A stretch of 64,000 nucleotides of DNA, from assembly GCF_007559005.1 (NCBI RefSeq), contig NZ_CP041763.1:62001-126000 (forward strand). Direction: 5' to 3'. Origin of the DNA: Gordonia zhaorongruii (GTDB lineage: Bacteria > Actinomycetota > Actinomycetes > Mycobacteriales > Mycobacteriaceae). This document shows, one piece after another, positions 1-8,420 of this stretch. The position numbers were made by a program, and so were the translations under genes. Position 1 is the first letter of the stretch. Each line of letters opens with the position of its first letter. The notes under the pieces are model-generated. The model made no database searches and had not been told where the DNA came from. It saw only the letters and a list, made by a program, of their open reading frames with translations.

Positions 1-665
1 GGGCCGCGGCCGAGCTTGTGCTTGGCGCGTGCCTCGACCAGGTTGATGAGCAAGGTGACCAGATAGGCGAGAACCAGGTAGATCACCAGACCGATGCCGA
101 ACGAGAACAGAGTGTCGCCGGTGGACTTCTGCAGCACGACGACACCGGCGGTCAGGTCCTGCAGGGTGATGAACGATGCGAACGCCGTGCCCTTGAGCAG
201 GTGGATCAACAGATTCCCCAGCGAGGGGATCATCATCGCCCAGGCCTGTGGGAAGACGATCCGGCGCAGTCGTTGCCACGGACTGAAACTCAGGGCCACC
301 GCAGCCTCCACCTGGCCGGGTGCCACCGAGTTCAGTGCGCCGCGGACCACTTCGGCGCCGTACGCGCCGTAATTGAGACCGAGCGCCAGGACACCGCAGA
401 ACACCGGATCCAGTTGGTAGCCCATCAACGGGAGTACGTAGAACAGCCAGAACAGCTGGACCACGAGAGACGTCCCGCGGAAGAACTCGATCAGCACTCG
501 TGCGACGAAGCGGATCGGCAGGAATCGGACCCGGACGATCGTGCCCAGCCCCACGGCGAGCACGAAGGCGAGCAGCCCACCGAACGCGGTGAGCTCGAGA
601 GTGACGACGATGCCCTCCCCGAGGCGGGGGAGGGCATCGATCAGTGCATCGATGTTGTGGTTCAC
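1..665 (-). CDS. ehuC: Ectoine/hydroxyectoine ABC transporter permease EhuC (3' part cut by window edge)
   Basis: Inner-membrane permease of a polar amino acid/compatible solute importer (HisM family). The translation from a GTG at 665 runs without a stop to the window edge (about 221 residues) and shows several hydrophobic segments. An EAA-type loop (EAAVALSFSPWQ, followed by a basic stretch and FPQA) is where the permease contacts the ATPase. The stop of the upstream binding protein lies 17 bases before the start, and a GGGAG Shine-Dalgarno sits about 10 bases before the GTG, so the two are one operon. The substrate is inferred from the neighbouring EhuB; the protein alone would only say amino-acid permease. 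The second permease and the ATPase would lie outside the window. Confidence 0.85.
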   Translation of the reverse strand, partial: MNHNIDALIDALPRLGEGIVVTLELTAFGGLLAFVLAVGLGTIVRVRFLPIRFVARVLIEFFRGTSLVVQLFWLFYVLPLMGYQLDPVFCGVLALGLNYGAYGAEVVRGALNSVAPGQVEAAVALSFSPWQRLRRIVFPQAWAMMIPSLGNLLIHLLKGTAFASFITLQDLTAGVVVLQKSTGDTLFSFGIGLVIYLVLAYLVTLLINLVEARAKHKLGRG

Positions 666-681
666 CGACGCGCAGCTCCCG

Positions 682-1575
682 TCACGCGCCGCTGCACAGC
701 TGCTCCGTGGTCAGCGAAGGATCCGGGATGTTCTCCTCGGTGAAACCGAACGGTCCGAGAATCCGCATGTACTCCGCCTTATCGGAGAGGATCTTCTTCA
801 CCTCCGCGTTGTAGGCGTCGCGCAGCGAGGTGTCGCCCTTGCGGAAGACGGTGGCGCCCGCGGGGTTCTGCGGCTTGCCGTCGATCACCGCGATGAACGG
901 CTTGGTCACCTCGACGTTGAGGCCGGGTGTGTTGTCCTTGGCGTAGTTGAGGGAGACGGCGGTGAGAGCGAAGACGTCCGCGCGGCCGGAGTTCACCGCA
1001 TCGATTCCGGACTGCTGGTCCTTGACCAGCATCGGATCCTTGATGGCCAGCTCGGATGCGTAATCGGCCTCGATGGCTCCGGTCATCGCCGCCATCTTGG
1101 CGCCGCTGCTCTTGATGGTGTCCATGTTCGACAGGTTCTTCGGATTGCCCGGCTTCACCATGAGGGCGGTCGTGTAGTTGATCTCGGGAACGCTGAACGC
1201 AGCCTGACTGCAGCGCTCGGGCGTGATCGACATGCCCGCGCTCACCAGGTCGTACCGTTTGGCGTTCAGTCCCGGGATCAGGCCGCCCCAGTCGGTTTTG
1301 ACGCCCTTCACGTTGTCGACGCCGAGCCGCTTGAACACCTCGCGGTGCAGCGCGATGGTGCCACCGGTGATCTCGCCGTCCTTCTCGAAGGAGTACGGCG
1401 CCTCGTTAGCGAAGGCGACGGTCACGGTGCCCTTCTCCCTGAGGGAATCGAGCGTCAACTCGCCGTCGGTGTCGGTCTTAGTGCATGCCGTCAGGGCGCT
1501 CGCGGCGAGGAGGACTGCAGCCAGTCCGGCCCCGAGTCTGCGTGCACGGTGCTTGTTCTCGCGTTGGATCCTCAT
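682..1575 (-). CDS. ehuB: Ectoine/hydroxyectoine-binding lipoprotein EhuB
   Basis: Extracellular solute-binding protein (297 aa, SBP family 3) of an ectoine/hydroxyectoine importer. It has a basic N-terminus, a hydrophobic core and a lipobox ending LTAC with Cys31, so it should be lipid-anchored outside the membrane. The start of the mature domain (LREKGTVTVAFANEAPYSF), followed by a GVKTDWGGLIPGL-like block and AGMSITPERC, fits the EhuB subfamily rather than a generic glutamate binder. It is the first gene of the ehu operon, followed directly by the permease. Ectoine is both an osmoprotectant and a carbon and nitrogen source. Assignment of ectoine over another polar solute rests on subfamily resemblance, not on visible ligand residues. 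Confidence 0.85.
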   Translation of the reverse strand: MRIQRENKHRARRLGAGLAAVLLAASALTACTKTDTDGELTLDSLREKGTVTVAFANEAPYSFEKDGEITGGTIALHREVFKRLGVDNVKGVKTDWGGLIPGLNAKRYDLVSAGMSITPERCSQAAFSVPEINYTTALMVKPGNPKNLSNMDTIKSSGAKMAAMTGAIEADYASELAIKDPMLVKDQQSGIDAVNSGRADVFALTAVSLNYAKDNTPGLNVEVTKPFIAVIDGKPQNPAGATVFRKGDTSLRDAYNAEVKKILSDKAEYMRILGPFGFTEENIPDPSLTTEQLCSGA

Positions 1576-1892
1576 GTCGTCTCCCTGAGAAGGGCGCGCC
1601 GACCCGGGATCGACCCCGACGGTCTGATGGTTTCGACCACCGACTCCGTGTCCGCTGCCAATGTGATGCGATCGGTTGAACTTCTGGGTGATTCGACCGT
1701 ACCCAGAGGTGTGCGAACCTCGTGCCGTTTTCCGAAGGTGCGTCCGCCCTTGACCGTTGGGTTCACCGGGGCGGCGCCGATGCGGGCGGAACCCCGCGAC
1801 GCGGACACGCGAGTTCGGCGAGTGAACCCCACTTCTCGGCCCGTGCGAGCTACGGTGAGGTACGTCACAGTCTCCAGAAGCGGAGGTGCGCC
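1576..1892. promoter_or_regulatory. Divergent intergenic region ehuB / hypothetical gene
   Basis: About 317 bases without a credible gene, between two divergently transcribed genes, so it must hold both promoters. The only clear structure is a 7 bp inverted repeat, TCTGGGT (1683-1689) and ACCCAGA (1701-1707), separated by 11 bases. It could be an operator for ehuB. No regulator gene is adjacent in the window. I could not fix -35/-10 boxes with confidence. Confidence 0.4.
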
Positions 1893-2375
1893 ATGACCGA
1901 CCCGATGACCGCGGATCTCGATGGATTCGATGAGGCTGCTTACGATGCGGCCCAGGACGGGAGGTGGCGCGAGTTCCGTATCCGGCTGGCCGACTACCTG
2001 GCCGATCTGTGTCCCGCGGACCCGCCGTTCCTGATGTTCGACTTCGTCGACACCGAGCTCGGTCAGTCGGCGGCCATCACCGCGGTCTGCGACGGCGACG
2101 ACCGACTCGAACTGGCCATCGACGGCCGGACTCTGGCCGCGACCGTGTGCGACCACGACGGCCGCGTGCGACTGCTGCGGGACGACGGTTGGGCGGTGCA
2201 CGGCGATGACTCACTGCTCCGCGACTTCGACCTGAGGCACGTCGACGCGGCGGCAGTTGCCGTCGAGCACGCCTTCCGGGAGGTGTGGGGGATCCCCGAT
2301 CCGTCGTATCTGCTCGGGGACGAGAACGACATTCTGCGCCAGTTCACCGATCCGCAGGAGCGGCGCAACGTCTGA
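1893..2375 (+). CDS. Conserved hypothetical protein, acidic, 160 aa
   Basis: I do not recognise a specific function. The start at 1893 is chosen because a GGAGG site lies 7 bases upstream; an in-frame ATG at 1722 would add a low-quality Arg/Ala-rich tail. The protein is acidic and soluble, has no signal peptide or membrane segment, and looks like a compact alpha/beta domain with a conserved-looking body (residues 20-140) and a polar tail. Weak resemblance to actinobacterial YbjN/secretion-chaperone-like domains (TY-Chap type) is possible but not demonstrated. It diverges from ehuB and is followed by a strong hairpin, so it is probably monocistronic. Confidence 0.7.
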   Translation: MTDPMTADLDGFDEAAYDAAQDGRWREFRIRLADYLADLCPADPPFLMFDFVDTELGQSAAITAVCDGDDRLELAIDGRTLAATVCDHDGRVRLLRDDGWAVHGDDSLLRDFDLRHVDAAAVAVEHAFREVWGIPDPSYLLGDENDILRQFTDPQERRNV

Positions 2376-2400
2376 CGGCCTCGATCCGGTGCGCCGGAGT

Positions 2401-2429
2401 CGGGCCGACCGGGCGCAGAGGTCGGCCCG
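2401..2429. terminator. Bidirectional hairpin terminator between convergent genes
   Basis: Perfect 10 bp inverted repeat CGGGCCGACC / GGTCGGCCCG with a 9-base loop, placed 25 bases after one stop codon and just past the stop of the convergent gene. There is no U-tract, which is usual for actinobacterial hairpin terminators. Confidence 0.65.
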
Positions 2430-2432
2430 GCG

Positions 2433-3014
2433 TCAGACGCGCGCTGTGCGATTGTCCGCCGGGGCGGGCGGTGTCGAGGTGACAGCGGACCGACGGGACA
2501 GTCCGAGCGCGAGCGAGACGCCGCCTGCGACGACTGCGATCACGCCGAAGACCGCGGTGGCGATCCAGAGGTCCTGTGTGAAGCCGAAATCGGTGACTCC
2601 TGCGAGCACACCGGTGATGATCGCGCCGAGAATTGCGACTGCGGCGACGACTCCGAGGCCCACACTGTGCAAGACGGCGCGACGTCCGAGGTCTTCACCG
2701 ATGAACCCCTCCGGGCGCTCGCCGGAGTACTCGCGCCGCCACACCTGGATGGCGGACAGGCTGCCGACGTGCTCCCAACCCATCTCGGTGCGCGTCCGGT
2801 AATAGTGCGCGGGGATCGGCTCGTCTCGTCGTTCGACGGCGAAGCGCATGGTCGCCGGGGTGCCGCGGCGAAAGCGCATGCGCACCGGGCTCGTCGCGTC
2901 GACGACGTCGAGGATCTGGCCCTCGGCGGCCTTGCCTTCGAGGTACAGCTCAAGGTCGTCGGGTGACGGGTGGCGTACGGGAACAAGCCACGCCGATGCG
3001 TTGGTCGCGCTCAT
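2433..3014 (-). CDS. DUF2812-like membrane protein
   Basis: 193 aa. The N-terminal 100 residues resemble DUF2812: a leucine-rich opening with a KAAEGQIL segment, then a hydrophilic beta-rich part, a GWEHVGSLSAIQVWRREY block and an F-IGED end. Two hydrophobic segments follow at about 108-130 and 140-165, then a polar tail ending Thr/Pro-rich. DUF2812 proteins in Firmicutes often sit beside PadR regulators, but none is seen here. The function is unknown; the protein is predicted to lie in the cytoplasmic membrane. It is convergent with the gene at 1893. Confidence 0.7.
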   Translation of the reverse strand: MSATNASAWLVPVRHPSPDDLELYLEGKAAEGQILDVVDATSPVRMRFRRGTPATMRFAVERRDEPIPAHYYRTRTEMGWEHVGSLSAIQVWRREYSGERPEGFIGEDLGRRAVLHSVGLGVVAAVAILGAIITGVLAGVTDFGFTQDLWIATAVFGVIAVVAGGVSLALGLSRRSAVTSTPPAPADNRTARV

Positions 3015-3350
3015 CTGGCACCTCCATGGTGGGTAATCGATGCTGTCTTTGACAACGACTGTTGTTCGGTTGGTGTTCCTCGGTCAAGCGGTTTGAGACG
3101 GAAGTCACGGAATCGTCTCACTGGGTGGTGTCGGACTGCACTGGGTGGTTTCGGACTGGGTGGTGTCGTGGATGAGAGCCCACGAGAGCGGTACGGATGA
3201 GGCAGCCGACGGCGTGGCAGGGGGCGGCTTCGTCGGCTCGCGTGACCGGGCCCGCAGCGTTCCGGCCCAGGAGGCGGTGCGATCGCCCGAACGTCGATAC
3301 TCTCGAAACGATCACGGCCCGCGGACACCCTCTCCGATGCGAAGGACCCC
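3015..3350. other. Intergenic region upstream of the aminosugar operon
   Basis: 336 bases with no convincing gene; short ORFs on both strands lack ribosome sites and have poor codon use. It carries the divergent promoters of the DUF2812 gene and the SIS-nagA operon. A TTGACA-like element lies near 3047 within an imperfect ACAAC/GTTGT dyad. Tandem 20 bp direct repeats lie at 3119-3168 (separate entry). I did not find a palindromic DasR-type site. Confidence 0.4.
3119..3168. repeat. 20 bp tandem direct repeat, 2.5 copies
   Basis: Unit CACTGGGTGGTKTCGGACTG at 3119-3138 and 3139-3158 with one difference, then a partial third copy GGGTGGTGTCG to 3168. It lies about 180 bases upstream of the SIS gene start, in non-coding DNA. 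It could be an iteron-like regulator site or a neutral slippage product. Confidence 0.7.
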
Positions 3351-4397
3351 ATGACACGCGACGCACCAGAACCCGGCGACCTGATGGCGGCCGAGATCGC
3401 TGAACAACCGCAAGTGTGGCGCGACCTGCTCGCGGCACGCACCGACTACGAGGAGGTCGGCGCCGCGATCGCTGCGGCGGCCCCGCGGTTCGTGCAGTTC
3501 GTCGCCCGTGGCACCAGCGACCACGCCGCGCTGTACGCCAAGTACCTGGTGGAGGTGGGCCTGCAGATCCCGGCCGGCATGGTGTCGCCGTCGTCGATCA
3601 CCGTGTACGGCGCACAACCGGACATGCGAGATGTGCTGGTGATCGCGGTCTCGCAGTCCGGCGGGTCGCCCGATCTGCTGCGGACGGTCGAAACGGCTCG
3701 CGCCGCCGGAGCGCTGACGCTCGCCGTCACGAACAACGAGTCCTCCCCGTTGTCGGAAGCGGCGCAGCTGCATGTCATGGTGCGGGCTGGAGCGGAGCGA
3801 TCGGTGGCTGCCACCAAGTCGTACACAGCTGAACTGCTGGCTCTGCATCTGGTGATCTCCGGGTGGCGTGGAGTGTCGACTGCGGCTGCCGACGTGCTTC
3901 CCGATCTGGGTGATCAAGTGCTCGGTTCCGCACCGGCCGTGTCGCAGGCGGCACAGCGCTACCGATTCGCCCAGCGGCTGCTGACGACCGGGCGCGGGTT
4001 CTCTTATCCGACTGCGCGTGAGGCGGCCTTGAAGCTCATGGAGACGTCCTACCTCACGGCGCAGTCCTTCTCGGGTGCCGACCTGCTTCACGGTCCGCTC
4101 GCCACCGTCGACCCGCAACTGCCGGTGCTCGCCGTGGTGCCGTCGGGCCGTGGGGGAGCGGCGATGGAACCGGTGCTCGGCCGCCTCGCGGAGCAACGCG
4201 CCGACGTGTTCGGTGTCGGATCCGCCGATCGGATCGCGGCACTGTCGGAAGGCATCGTCCTCCCGGACGCGCCGGAGGAGCTCTCGCCGTTACTCGAGGT
4301 GATTCCGTTCCAATTGATGGCACTGCACTTGTCGCTCGCGCGGGGCGAGGATCCGGACCGTCCCCGGGGCCTGCGCAAAGTGACTGAGACGTTGTGA
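3351..4397 (+). CDS. SIS-domain sugar-phosphate isomerase/deaminase (GlmS-like C-terminal type)
   Basis: 348 aa with two SIS domains (about 30-165 and 200-330) and no glutaminase domain. Typical sugar-phosphate motifs are present: ARGTSDHAA, SQSGGSPDLL and the AATKSYTAEL block characteristic of GlmS-type isomerase domains. Such stand-alone proteins act as glucosamine-6-phosphate deaminase/isomerase (NagB-II/GlmD type). The next gene encodes NagA, which makes glucosamine-6-phosphate, so this protein most likely converts that product to fructose-6-phosphate and ammonia. The start ATG at 3351 follows a GAAGGA site. The C-terminal codons lie within a duplicated junction sequence (see 4389-4439). 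An alternative would be another aminosugar isomerase of the AgaS type. Confidence 0.82.
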   Translation: MTRDAPEPGDLMAAEIAEQPQVWRDLLAARTDYEEVGAAIAAAAPRFVQFVARGTSDHAALYAKYLVEVGLQIPAGMVSPSSITVYGAQPDMRDVLVIAVSQSGGSPDLLRTVETARAAGALTLAVTNNESSPLSEAAQLHVMVRAGAERSVAATKSYTAELLALHLVISGWRGVSTAAADVLPDLGDQVLGSAPAVSQAAQRYRFAQRLLTTGRGFSYPTAREAALKLMETSYLTAQSFSGADLLHGPLATVDPQLPVLAVVPSGRGGAAMEPVLGRLAEQRADVFGVGSADRIAALSEGIVLPDAPEELSPLLEVIPFQLMALHLSLARGEDPDRPRGLRKVTETL

Positions 4398-4439
4398 GGG
4401 AGACGCTGTGAGGGCGACGTTGTGAGGGAGACGCTGTGA
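4389..4439 (+). repeat. 28 bp tandem duplication at the SIS/nagA junction
   Basis: A 23 bp identical block (4389-4411 and 4417-4439) repeated with a 28 bp period. Each copy holds the end-of-gene Thr-Leu-stop codons, a GAGGGAG ribosome site and a GTG start. The first GTG (4408) opens a 5-codon ORF that ends at the duplicated stop (4423-4425); the second GTG (4436) starts nagA. Confidence 0.85.
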
Positions 4440-5632
4440 AGCAGGCCGCGAGCATCGTCGCCGCCGGCGCACTCGTCGTAGGCGGCACGGTGCAGCGCCC
4501 GGGTTGGTTCTCGGTGCGCAATGGACTGATCGAGGATGTCGGATCCGGCTCTCCACCGCGTTCGCCTGACCTCGAATTCCCTCATGCCACAGTGGTTCCC
4601 GGGTTCATCGACGTGCATGTCCACGGGGGTGGCGGCTCGTCGTACACCGATGGCGATCCGGGCGCCGTGCGAGCGGCGGCGGCGTTCCACCGGGAGCACG
4701 GGACCACGACCACCGTCACCAGCACGGTCAGCTCGAACGCGGACGAACTTCGCGGGATCGTGGAGCGTTCATCGGAGCTCGTGCGTCACGGCGTCAGCGC
4801 CGGCATCCATCTGGAAGGCCCGTGGATCAGCGCGGCGAGGTGCGGTGCGCACGATCCTGATCGCCTGCGAAACCCCGATCTCGGCGAGATCGACGAGTTG
4901 CTGGCGATCGCCGATGGAACCATCGCGATGGTGACCCTCGCGCCCGAACTGCCGGGAGCGCTCGAAGCCGTCGAGCGATTCACCGAATCCGGTGTGCGCG
5001 TGGCGATCGGTCACACCGATGCGACATACGAACGAGTCCGGGCCGCCGTCGACCGGGGTGCCCGGGTGGCCACGCACCTCTTCAATGCGATGGCACCGCT
5101 CGGGCACCGCGAGCCGGGACCGATCCTCGCCCTGACCGAGGATCCGCGCGTGGTGATCGAATTGATCGGCGACGGTGTGCACGTGCACCGAGGCCTGCTC
5201 GCGCGCGTGCAGCGTGAGGTCGGATACGACCGGGTCGCATTGGTCACCGATGCGATGGCTGCGGCTGGGATGGCGGACGGCGAGTACCGACTCGGCTCCC
5301 TCGACGTCCACGTGCGCGGCGGTGTGGCCCGCGTGCGCAGCACGGACGCGATAGCCGGCAGCACGGCAACGATGGATTCGCTGTTCTCCCATGCGGTTTC
5401 GGGACTGCTCGCGTCCGCGGAACCACCCCCGTACGACGAGGCCCTCCTGGGTGCGGTCGCCATGACGTCGACGACGCCTGCGCATGTGCTCGGGCGAACC
5501 GACGTGGGTCTGCTGGCGGCGGGCAGGCGTGCCGATTTCGTCGTTCTGGACTCAGAACTGCAGGTGCAACACGTAAGTGGACCCGGCACCGAGTCTGGGA
5601 CAGTTGGCACCGACGGCTATTTCTCGTCGTAG
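4436..5632 (+). CDS. nagA: N-acetylglucosamine-6-phosphate deacetylase
   Basis: 398 aa amidohydrolase that removes acetate from GlcNAc-6-phosphate in the cytoplasm, the committed step in using GlcNAc from chitin or recycled cell wall. Visible motifs are PGFIDVHVHG (metal-binding HxH near residue 58), HLEGPWI, the GHTDA block, THLFNAM and the catalytic VTDAMAAAGM. Length and order match the family. It starts at a GTG preceded by GAGGGAG, 39 bases after the SIS gene, so the pair is an operon. The C-terminus ends in a Gly/Ser/Thr-rich tail of about 20 residues that is not needed for catalysis. Confidence 0.93.
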   Translation: MKQAASIVAAGALVVGGTVQRPGWFSVRNGLIEDVGSGSPPRSPDLEFPHATVVPGFIDVHVHGGGGSSYTDGDPGAVRAAAAFHREHGTTTTVTSTVSSNADELRGIVERSSELVRHGVSAGIHLEGPWISAARCGAHDPDRLRNPDLGEIDELLAIADGTIAMVTLAPELPGALEAVERFTESGVRVAIGHTDATYERVRAAVDRGARVATHLFNAMAPLGHREPGPILALTEDPRVVIELIGDGVHVHRGLLARVQREVGYDRVALVTDAMAAAGMADGEYRLGSLDVHVRGGVARVRSTDAIAGSTATMDSLFSHAVSGLLASAEPPPYDEALLGAVAMTSTTPAHVLGRTDVGLLAAGRRADFVVLDSELQVQHVSGPGTESGTVGTDGYFSS

Positions 5633-5696
5633 GGTGAGAGACACGCCTGTCCGGAACGACCGGTGGGCAGTACGAACTTTCGGAGGGAGTCCCGCT

Positions 5697-6119
5697 ATGG
5701 CTGACAAGAACAAGGTGATCAAGCGCCTCGAAAAGGAAGTGAAGCGACTCTCGCAGGAGGTGGTCGCTCTGCGCGACACCGTTCTCGCGTTCTCGCCGAT
5801 CAACAAGAAGGGCGACGCCGGGGCTGCCAGGTCGCAGGAGAAGGCCGCAGCGCCCAAGTCGGCGTCCAAGCCCGCAGCCGCCAAGCCCGCTGCCAAGAAG
5901 GCCAGCACGGCTAAGAAGGCTGCACCCGCCAAGAAGGCGAGCCCGGCCAAGAAGGCCGCGCCGGCCAAGGCTGCGAAGAAGGCGGCTCCGGCGAAGGCGG
6001 CCAAGCCTGCATCCGGCGGCGCCAAGACCGTCGCCCAACTGCGTGCCGAGGCCAAGGCCAAGGGCGTGAAGGGTTACTCGACGATGACCAAGGCGCAGCT
6101 CACCGCAGCCCTGAAGTGA
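5697..6119 (+). CDS. Ala/Lys/Pro-rich histone-like protein with coiled coil and SAP/Rho-N-like end
   Basis: 140 aa in three parts. Residues 1-30 are a charged heptad helix likely to be a coiled coil. Residues about 45-108 are an Ala/Lys/Pro tract with repeated AAPAKKA- and KPAAKKA-type units, like the tails of histone H1, mycobacterial HupB and chlamydial Hc1. The last 30 residues (TVAQLRAEAKAKGVKGYSTM and on to the C-terminus) fit a SAP or Rho-N-terminal type helix-extended-helix nucleic-acid module. The start ATG at 5697 has a strong CGGAGGGAG site; an upstream in-frame start is unlikely. A nucleoid-associated or RNA-binding role is inferred from composition. It is a stand-alone gene between nagA and mscR. 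Confidence 0.8.
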   Translation: MADKNKVIKRLEKEVKRLSQEVVALRDTVLAFSPINKKGDAGAARSQEKAAAPKSASKPAAAKPAAKKASTAKKAAPAKKASPAKKAAPAKAAKKAAPAKAAKPASGGAKTVAQLRAEAKAKGVKGYSTMTKAQLTAALK

Positions 6120-6183
6120 CGCCGAGCCGCCCCCGCTGAATCAGCGACGCACCGCACCACCAGAAACTGCATAGGAGACCGGG

Positions 6184-7272
6184 TTGTCCGAGGTCGTCAA
6201 GGGAGTCATCTCCCGAACCAAGAACGCACCGACCGAGCTCGTCGACATCGTCATCCCCGATCCGGGGTCGCACGACGTCGTCGTCAAGGTGCAGACGTGC
6301 GGCGTCTGCCACACCGATCTCGCGTATGCGAGTGGAGGAATCAACGACGAGTACCCGTTCCTCCTCGGGCACGAGGCGGCCGGAGTCGTCGAATCGGTGG
6401 GTGACTCCGTCAGTCACGTCGAGGTGGGCGATTTCGTCGTGCTCAACTGGCGGGCCGTGTGCGGCGAGTGCCGGGCATGCAAGCGCGGTCGGCCCTGGTA
6501 CTGCTTCGACACCCACAACGCGAGCGTGCCGATGACACTCGAGGACGGCACCGAACTGACGCCCGCCCTGGGGATCGGCGCGTTCGCGGAGAAGACGCTC
6601 GTTCACGAGGGGCAGTGCACCAAGGTCGACTCGTCGGCCGATCCGGCGGTGGTCTGCCTCCTCGGCTGCGGGGTGATGGCCGGACTCGGTGCGGCGATGA
6701 ACACCGGCGGTGTCGCGCGCGGTGACTCGGTAGCCGTGATCGGGTGCGGCGGCGTCGGCGATGCGGCGATCGCCGGTGCGCGACTCGCCGGCGCGACGAC
6801 GATCATCGCAGTCGACCGCGATGCCGGGAAGCTCGATTGGGCCACCGATCTGGGGGCCACCCACACCATCGACGGCTCCACGACCGAGGACGTCGCCGAG
6901 GCGGTTCGCGCGCTCACCGACGGTAACGGGGCCGATGTCGTCATCGACGCGGTCGGCCGTCCCGAGACGTACGAGACCGCTTTCTACGCACGCGATCTCG
7001 CAGGCGTCGTGGTCCTGGTCGGGGTGCCGACGCCGGATATGCGAATCGAACTCCCGCTGCTCGACTTCTTCAGCCAGGGCGGGGCACTCAAATCGTCGTG
7101 GTACGGCGACTGTCTGCCGGAGCGGGACTTCCCGATGCTCGTGGATCTGCACCTGCAGGGCCGCCTCCCGCTGGAGAAGTTCGTGACCGAACGGATCGGA
7201 ATCGACGGGATCAACGGCGCGTTCGAATCGATGGAAGCGGGCCGCGTGCTTCGATCGGTGGTGGAGCTGTGA
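6184..7272 (+). CDS. mscR: S-(hydroxymethyl)mycothiol dehydrogenase / mycothiol-dependent formaldehyde dehydrogenase
   Basis: 362 aa zinc alcohol dehydrogenase (class III, mycothiol type). It oxidises the mycothiol-formaldehyde adduct with NAD and can reduce S-nitrosomycothiol. The catalytic zinc site begins at CGVCHTD, GHEAAG follows, and structural zinc is bound by the four cysteines in [16 protein letters not shown] Rossmann loop [14 protein letters not shown] lies near residue 190. The length and the ending (RVLRSVVEL) are typical of MscR. The start is TTG at 6184 with AGGAGACC upstream. The stop overlaps the next gene by 4 bases, indicating translational coupling. Mycothiol use implies an actinomycete host. 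Confidence 0.92.
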   Translation: MSEVVKGVISRTKNAPTELVDIVIPDPGSHDVVVKVQTCGVCHTDLAYASGGINDEYPFLLGHEAAGVVESVGDSVSHVEVGDFVVLNWRAVCGECRACKRGRPWYCFDTHNASVPMTLEDGTELTPALGIGAFAEKTLVHEGQCTKVDSSADPAVVCLLGCGVMAGLGAAMNTGGVARGDSVAVIGCGGVGDAAIAGARLAGATTIIAVDRDAGKLDWATDLGATHTIDGSTTEDVAEAVRALTDGNGADVVIDAVGRPETYETAFYARDLAGVVVLVGVPTPDMRIELPLLDFFSQGGALKSSWYGDCLPERDFPMLVDLHLQGRLPLEKFVTERIGIDGINGAFESMEAGRVLRSVVEL

Positions 7273-7895
7273 CGTTGCGCATCGATCGAGTCGTCACGTC
7301 CGGGACCTTCTCGCTGGACGGCGGAACCTGGGACGTCGATAACAACGTGTGGGTGATCGGCGACGACGCGGAAGCCGTCATCATCGACGCCGCCCACGAC
7401 GCCGCTCCGATCCTCGAGGCGGTCGGTGGCCGTCGTGTGGTGGCGATCGTGCTGACGCACGCCCACAACGACCACGTCGGCGTCGCTCCGGAACTCGCCG
7501 AGGCGACCGGCGCACCCATGCTGCTGCACGCGGCCGACGAGATGCTCTGGGAGCAGACGCATCCCGGGGTCGGGCACGGAGACCTGACCGACGGGCAGGT
7601 CATCGAGGTGGGCGGTGACCAGCTCGAGGTGATCAACACCCCGGGACACTCGCCAGGTTCGTGCGTCATCTGGGCGCGGGGCGAACGCGTCCTGTTCAGC
7701 GGCGACACCCTGTTCCAAGGCGGGCCGGGTGCGACCGGTCGTTCGTTCTCGAGCTTCGACGACATCATCGCGTCGATCCGTGATCGGATCCTCGTGCTCG
7801 ACGACGAGACCCGCGTGCTGACCGGGCACGGTGACGAGACCACCGTCGGCGCGGAGGCCGGCGACCTCGATGAGTGGATTCGTCGAGGTAACTGA
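7269..7895 (+). CDS. Metallo-beta-lactamase-fold hydrolase coupled to MscR
   Basis: 208 aa. The metal-binding THAHNDHVG motif (HxHxDH) is at about residues 60-66, a third ligand lies in NTPGHSPGS, an Asp in FSGDTLF, and the final His in TGHGDET. It is related to glyoxalase II and thioester hydrolases. It overlaps mscR by GTGA, the same pairing found in mycobacteria (Rv2259-Rv2260). The inferred job is hydrolysis of S-formylmycothiol, or another mycothiol thioester, produced by MscR. The family does not prove the substrate. It is cytoplasmic, with no signal peptide. Confidence 0.85.
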   Translation: MTLRIDRVVTSGTFSLDGGTWDVDNNVWVIGDDAEAVIIDAAHDAAPILEAVGGRRVVAIVLTHAHNDHVGVAPELAEATGAPMLLHAADEMLWEQTHPGVGHGDLTDGQVIEVGGDQLEVINTPGHSPGSCVIWARGERVLFSGDTLFQGGPGATGRSFSSFDDIIASIRDRILVLDDETRVLTGHGDETTVGAEAGDLDEWIRRGN

Positions 7896-7920
7896 CCCGC
7901 ACCGGCGCGCACAGCGTCAT

Positions 7921-7972
7921 CCGTTGCGCCCGGTCTCGTCGCCCGGTCTCGTCGCGACGCCGGGGGCAACGG
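7921..7972. terminator. Possible bidirectional terminator with an internal 13 bp duplication
   Basis: Inverted repeat CCGTTGC (7921-7927) / GCAACGG (7966-7972), extended by partial C/G pairing, lies between convergent genes. The loop contains GCCCGGTCTCGTC twice in tandem (7928-7940, 7941-7953). Confidence 0.4.
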
Positions 7973-7979
7973 TGCGCGC

Positions 7980-8381
7980 TCAGTACGCCTGTCGTACGTA
8001 CCCGTGATCGTCGAGGGGCACGATCTCCCGGCCCAGCGGCAGGAGCGAGATCGGCACCATCTTGAAGCTCGCCACGCCCAGCGGGATTCCGATGATCGTG
8101 ATGCACAGCGCGATGCCGGTGCCGATGTGCCCGATCGCCAGCCACAGTCCCGCGAAGACGAACCAGATGATGTTGCCGATTGCCGATGCACCACCCGCGT
8201 CGGCTCGGCGGATCACCGTGCGACCGAACGGCCACAGCGCGTAGTTCGCCATGCGGAACGACGCGATTCCGAACGGGATCGTGATGATCAGGATGCAGCA
8301 GATGACGCCCGCGACCACATAGCCCAGCGCCATCCAGAAGCCGCAGAGCACCAGCCAGAGGACGTTCAGCAGAATTCGCAT
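7980..8381 (-). CDS. YccF family inner-membrane protein
   Basis: 133 aa built of two similar halves, each with a hydrophobic pair of helices followed by an IPFGIASFRM or IPLGVASFKM signature and an LWPFGR or LLPLGR end. This internal duplication is diagnostic of YccF domain proteins. About four membrane segments are predicted. The family's role is unknown. It reads from ATG 8381. Downstream of its stop lies a possible terminator shared with the mscR operon. Confidence 0.88.
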   Translation of the reverse strand: MRILLNVLWLVLCGFWMALGYVVAGVICCILIITIPFGIASFRMANYALWPFGRTVIRRADAGGASAIGNIIWFVFAGLWLAIGHIGTGIALCITIIGIPLGVASFKMVPISLLPLGREIVPLDDHGYVRQAY

Positions 8382-8420
8382 GCATCCATCATGCGCCCGG
8401 GTCGGTGTCTGTGGCCACGG

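Noticed and set aside
3119..3168. DasR (dre) operator for the nag operon
   Set aside because: The sequences are direct, not inverted, repeats and do not match TGGTCTAGACCA-type sites.
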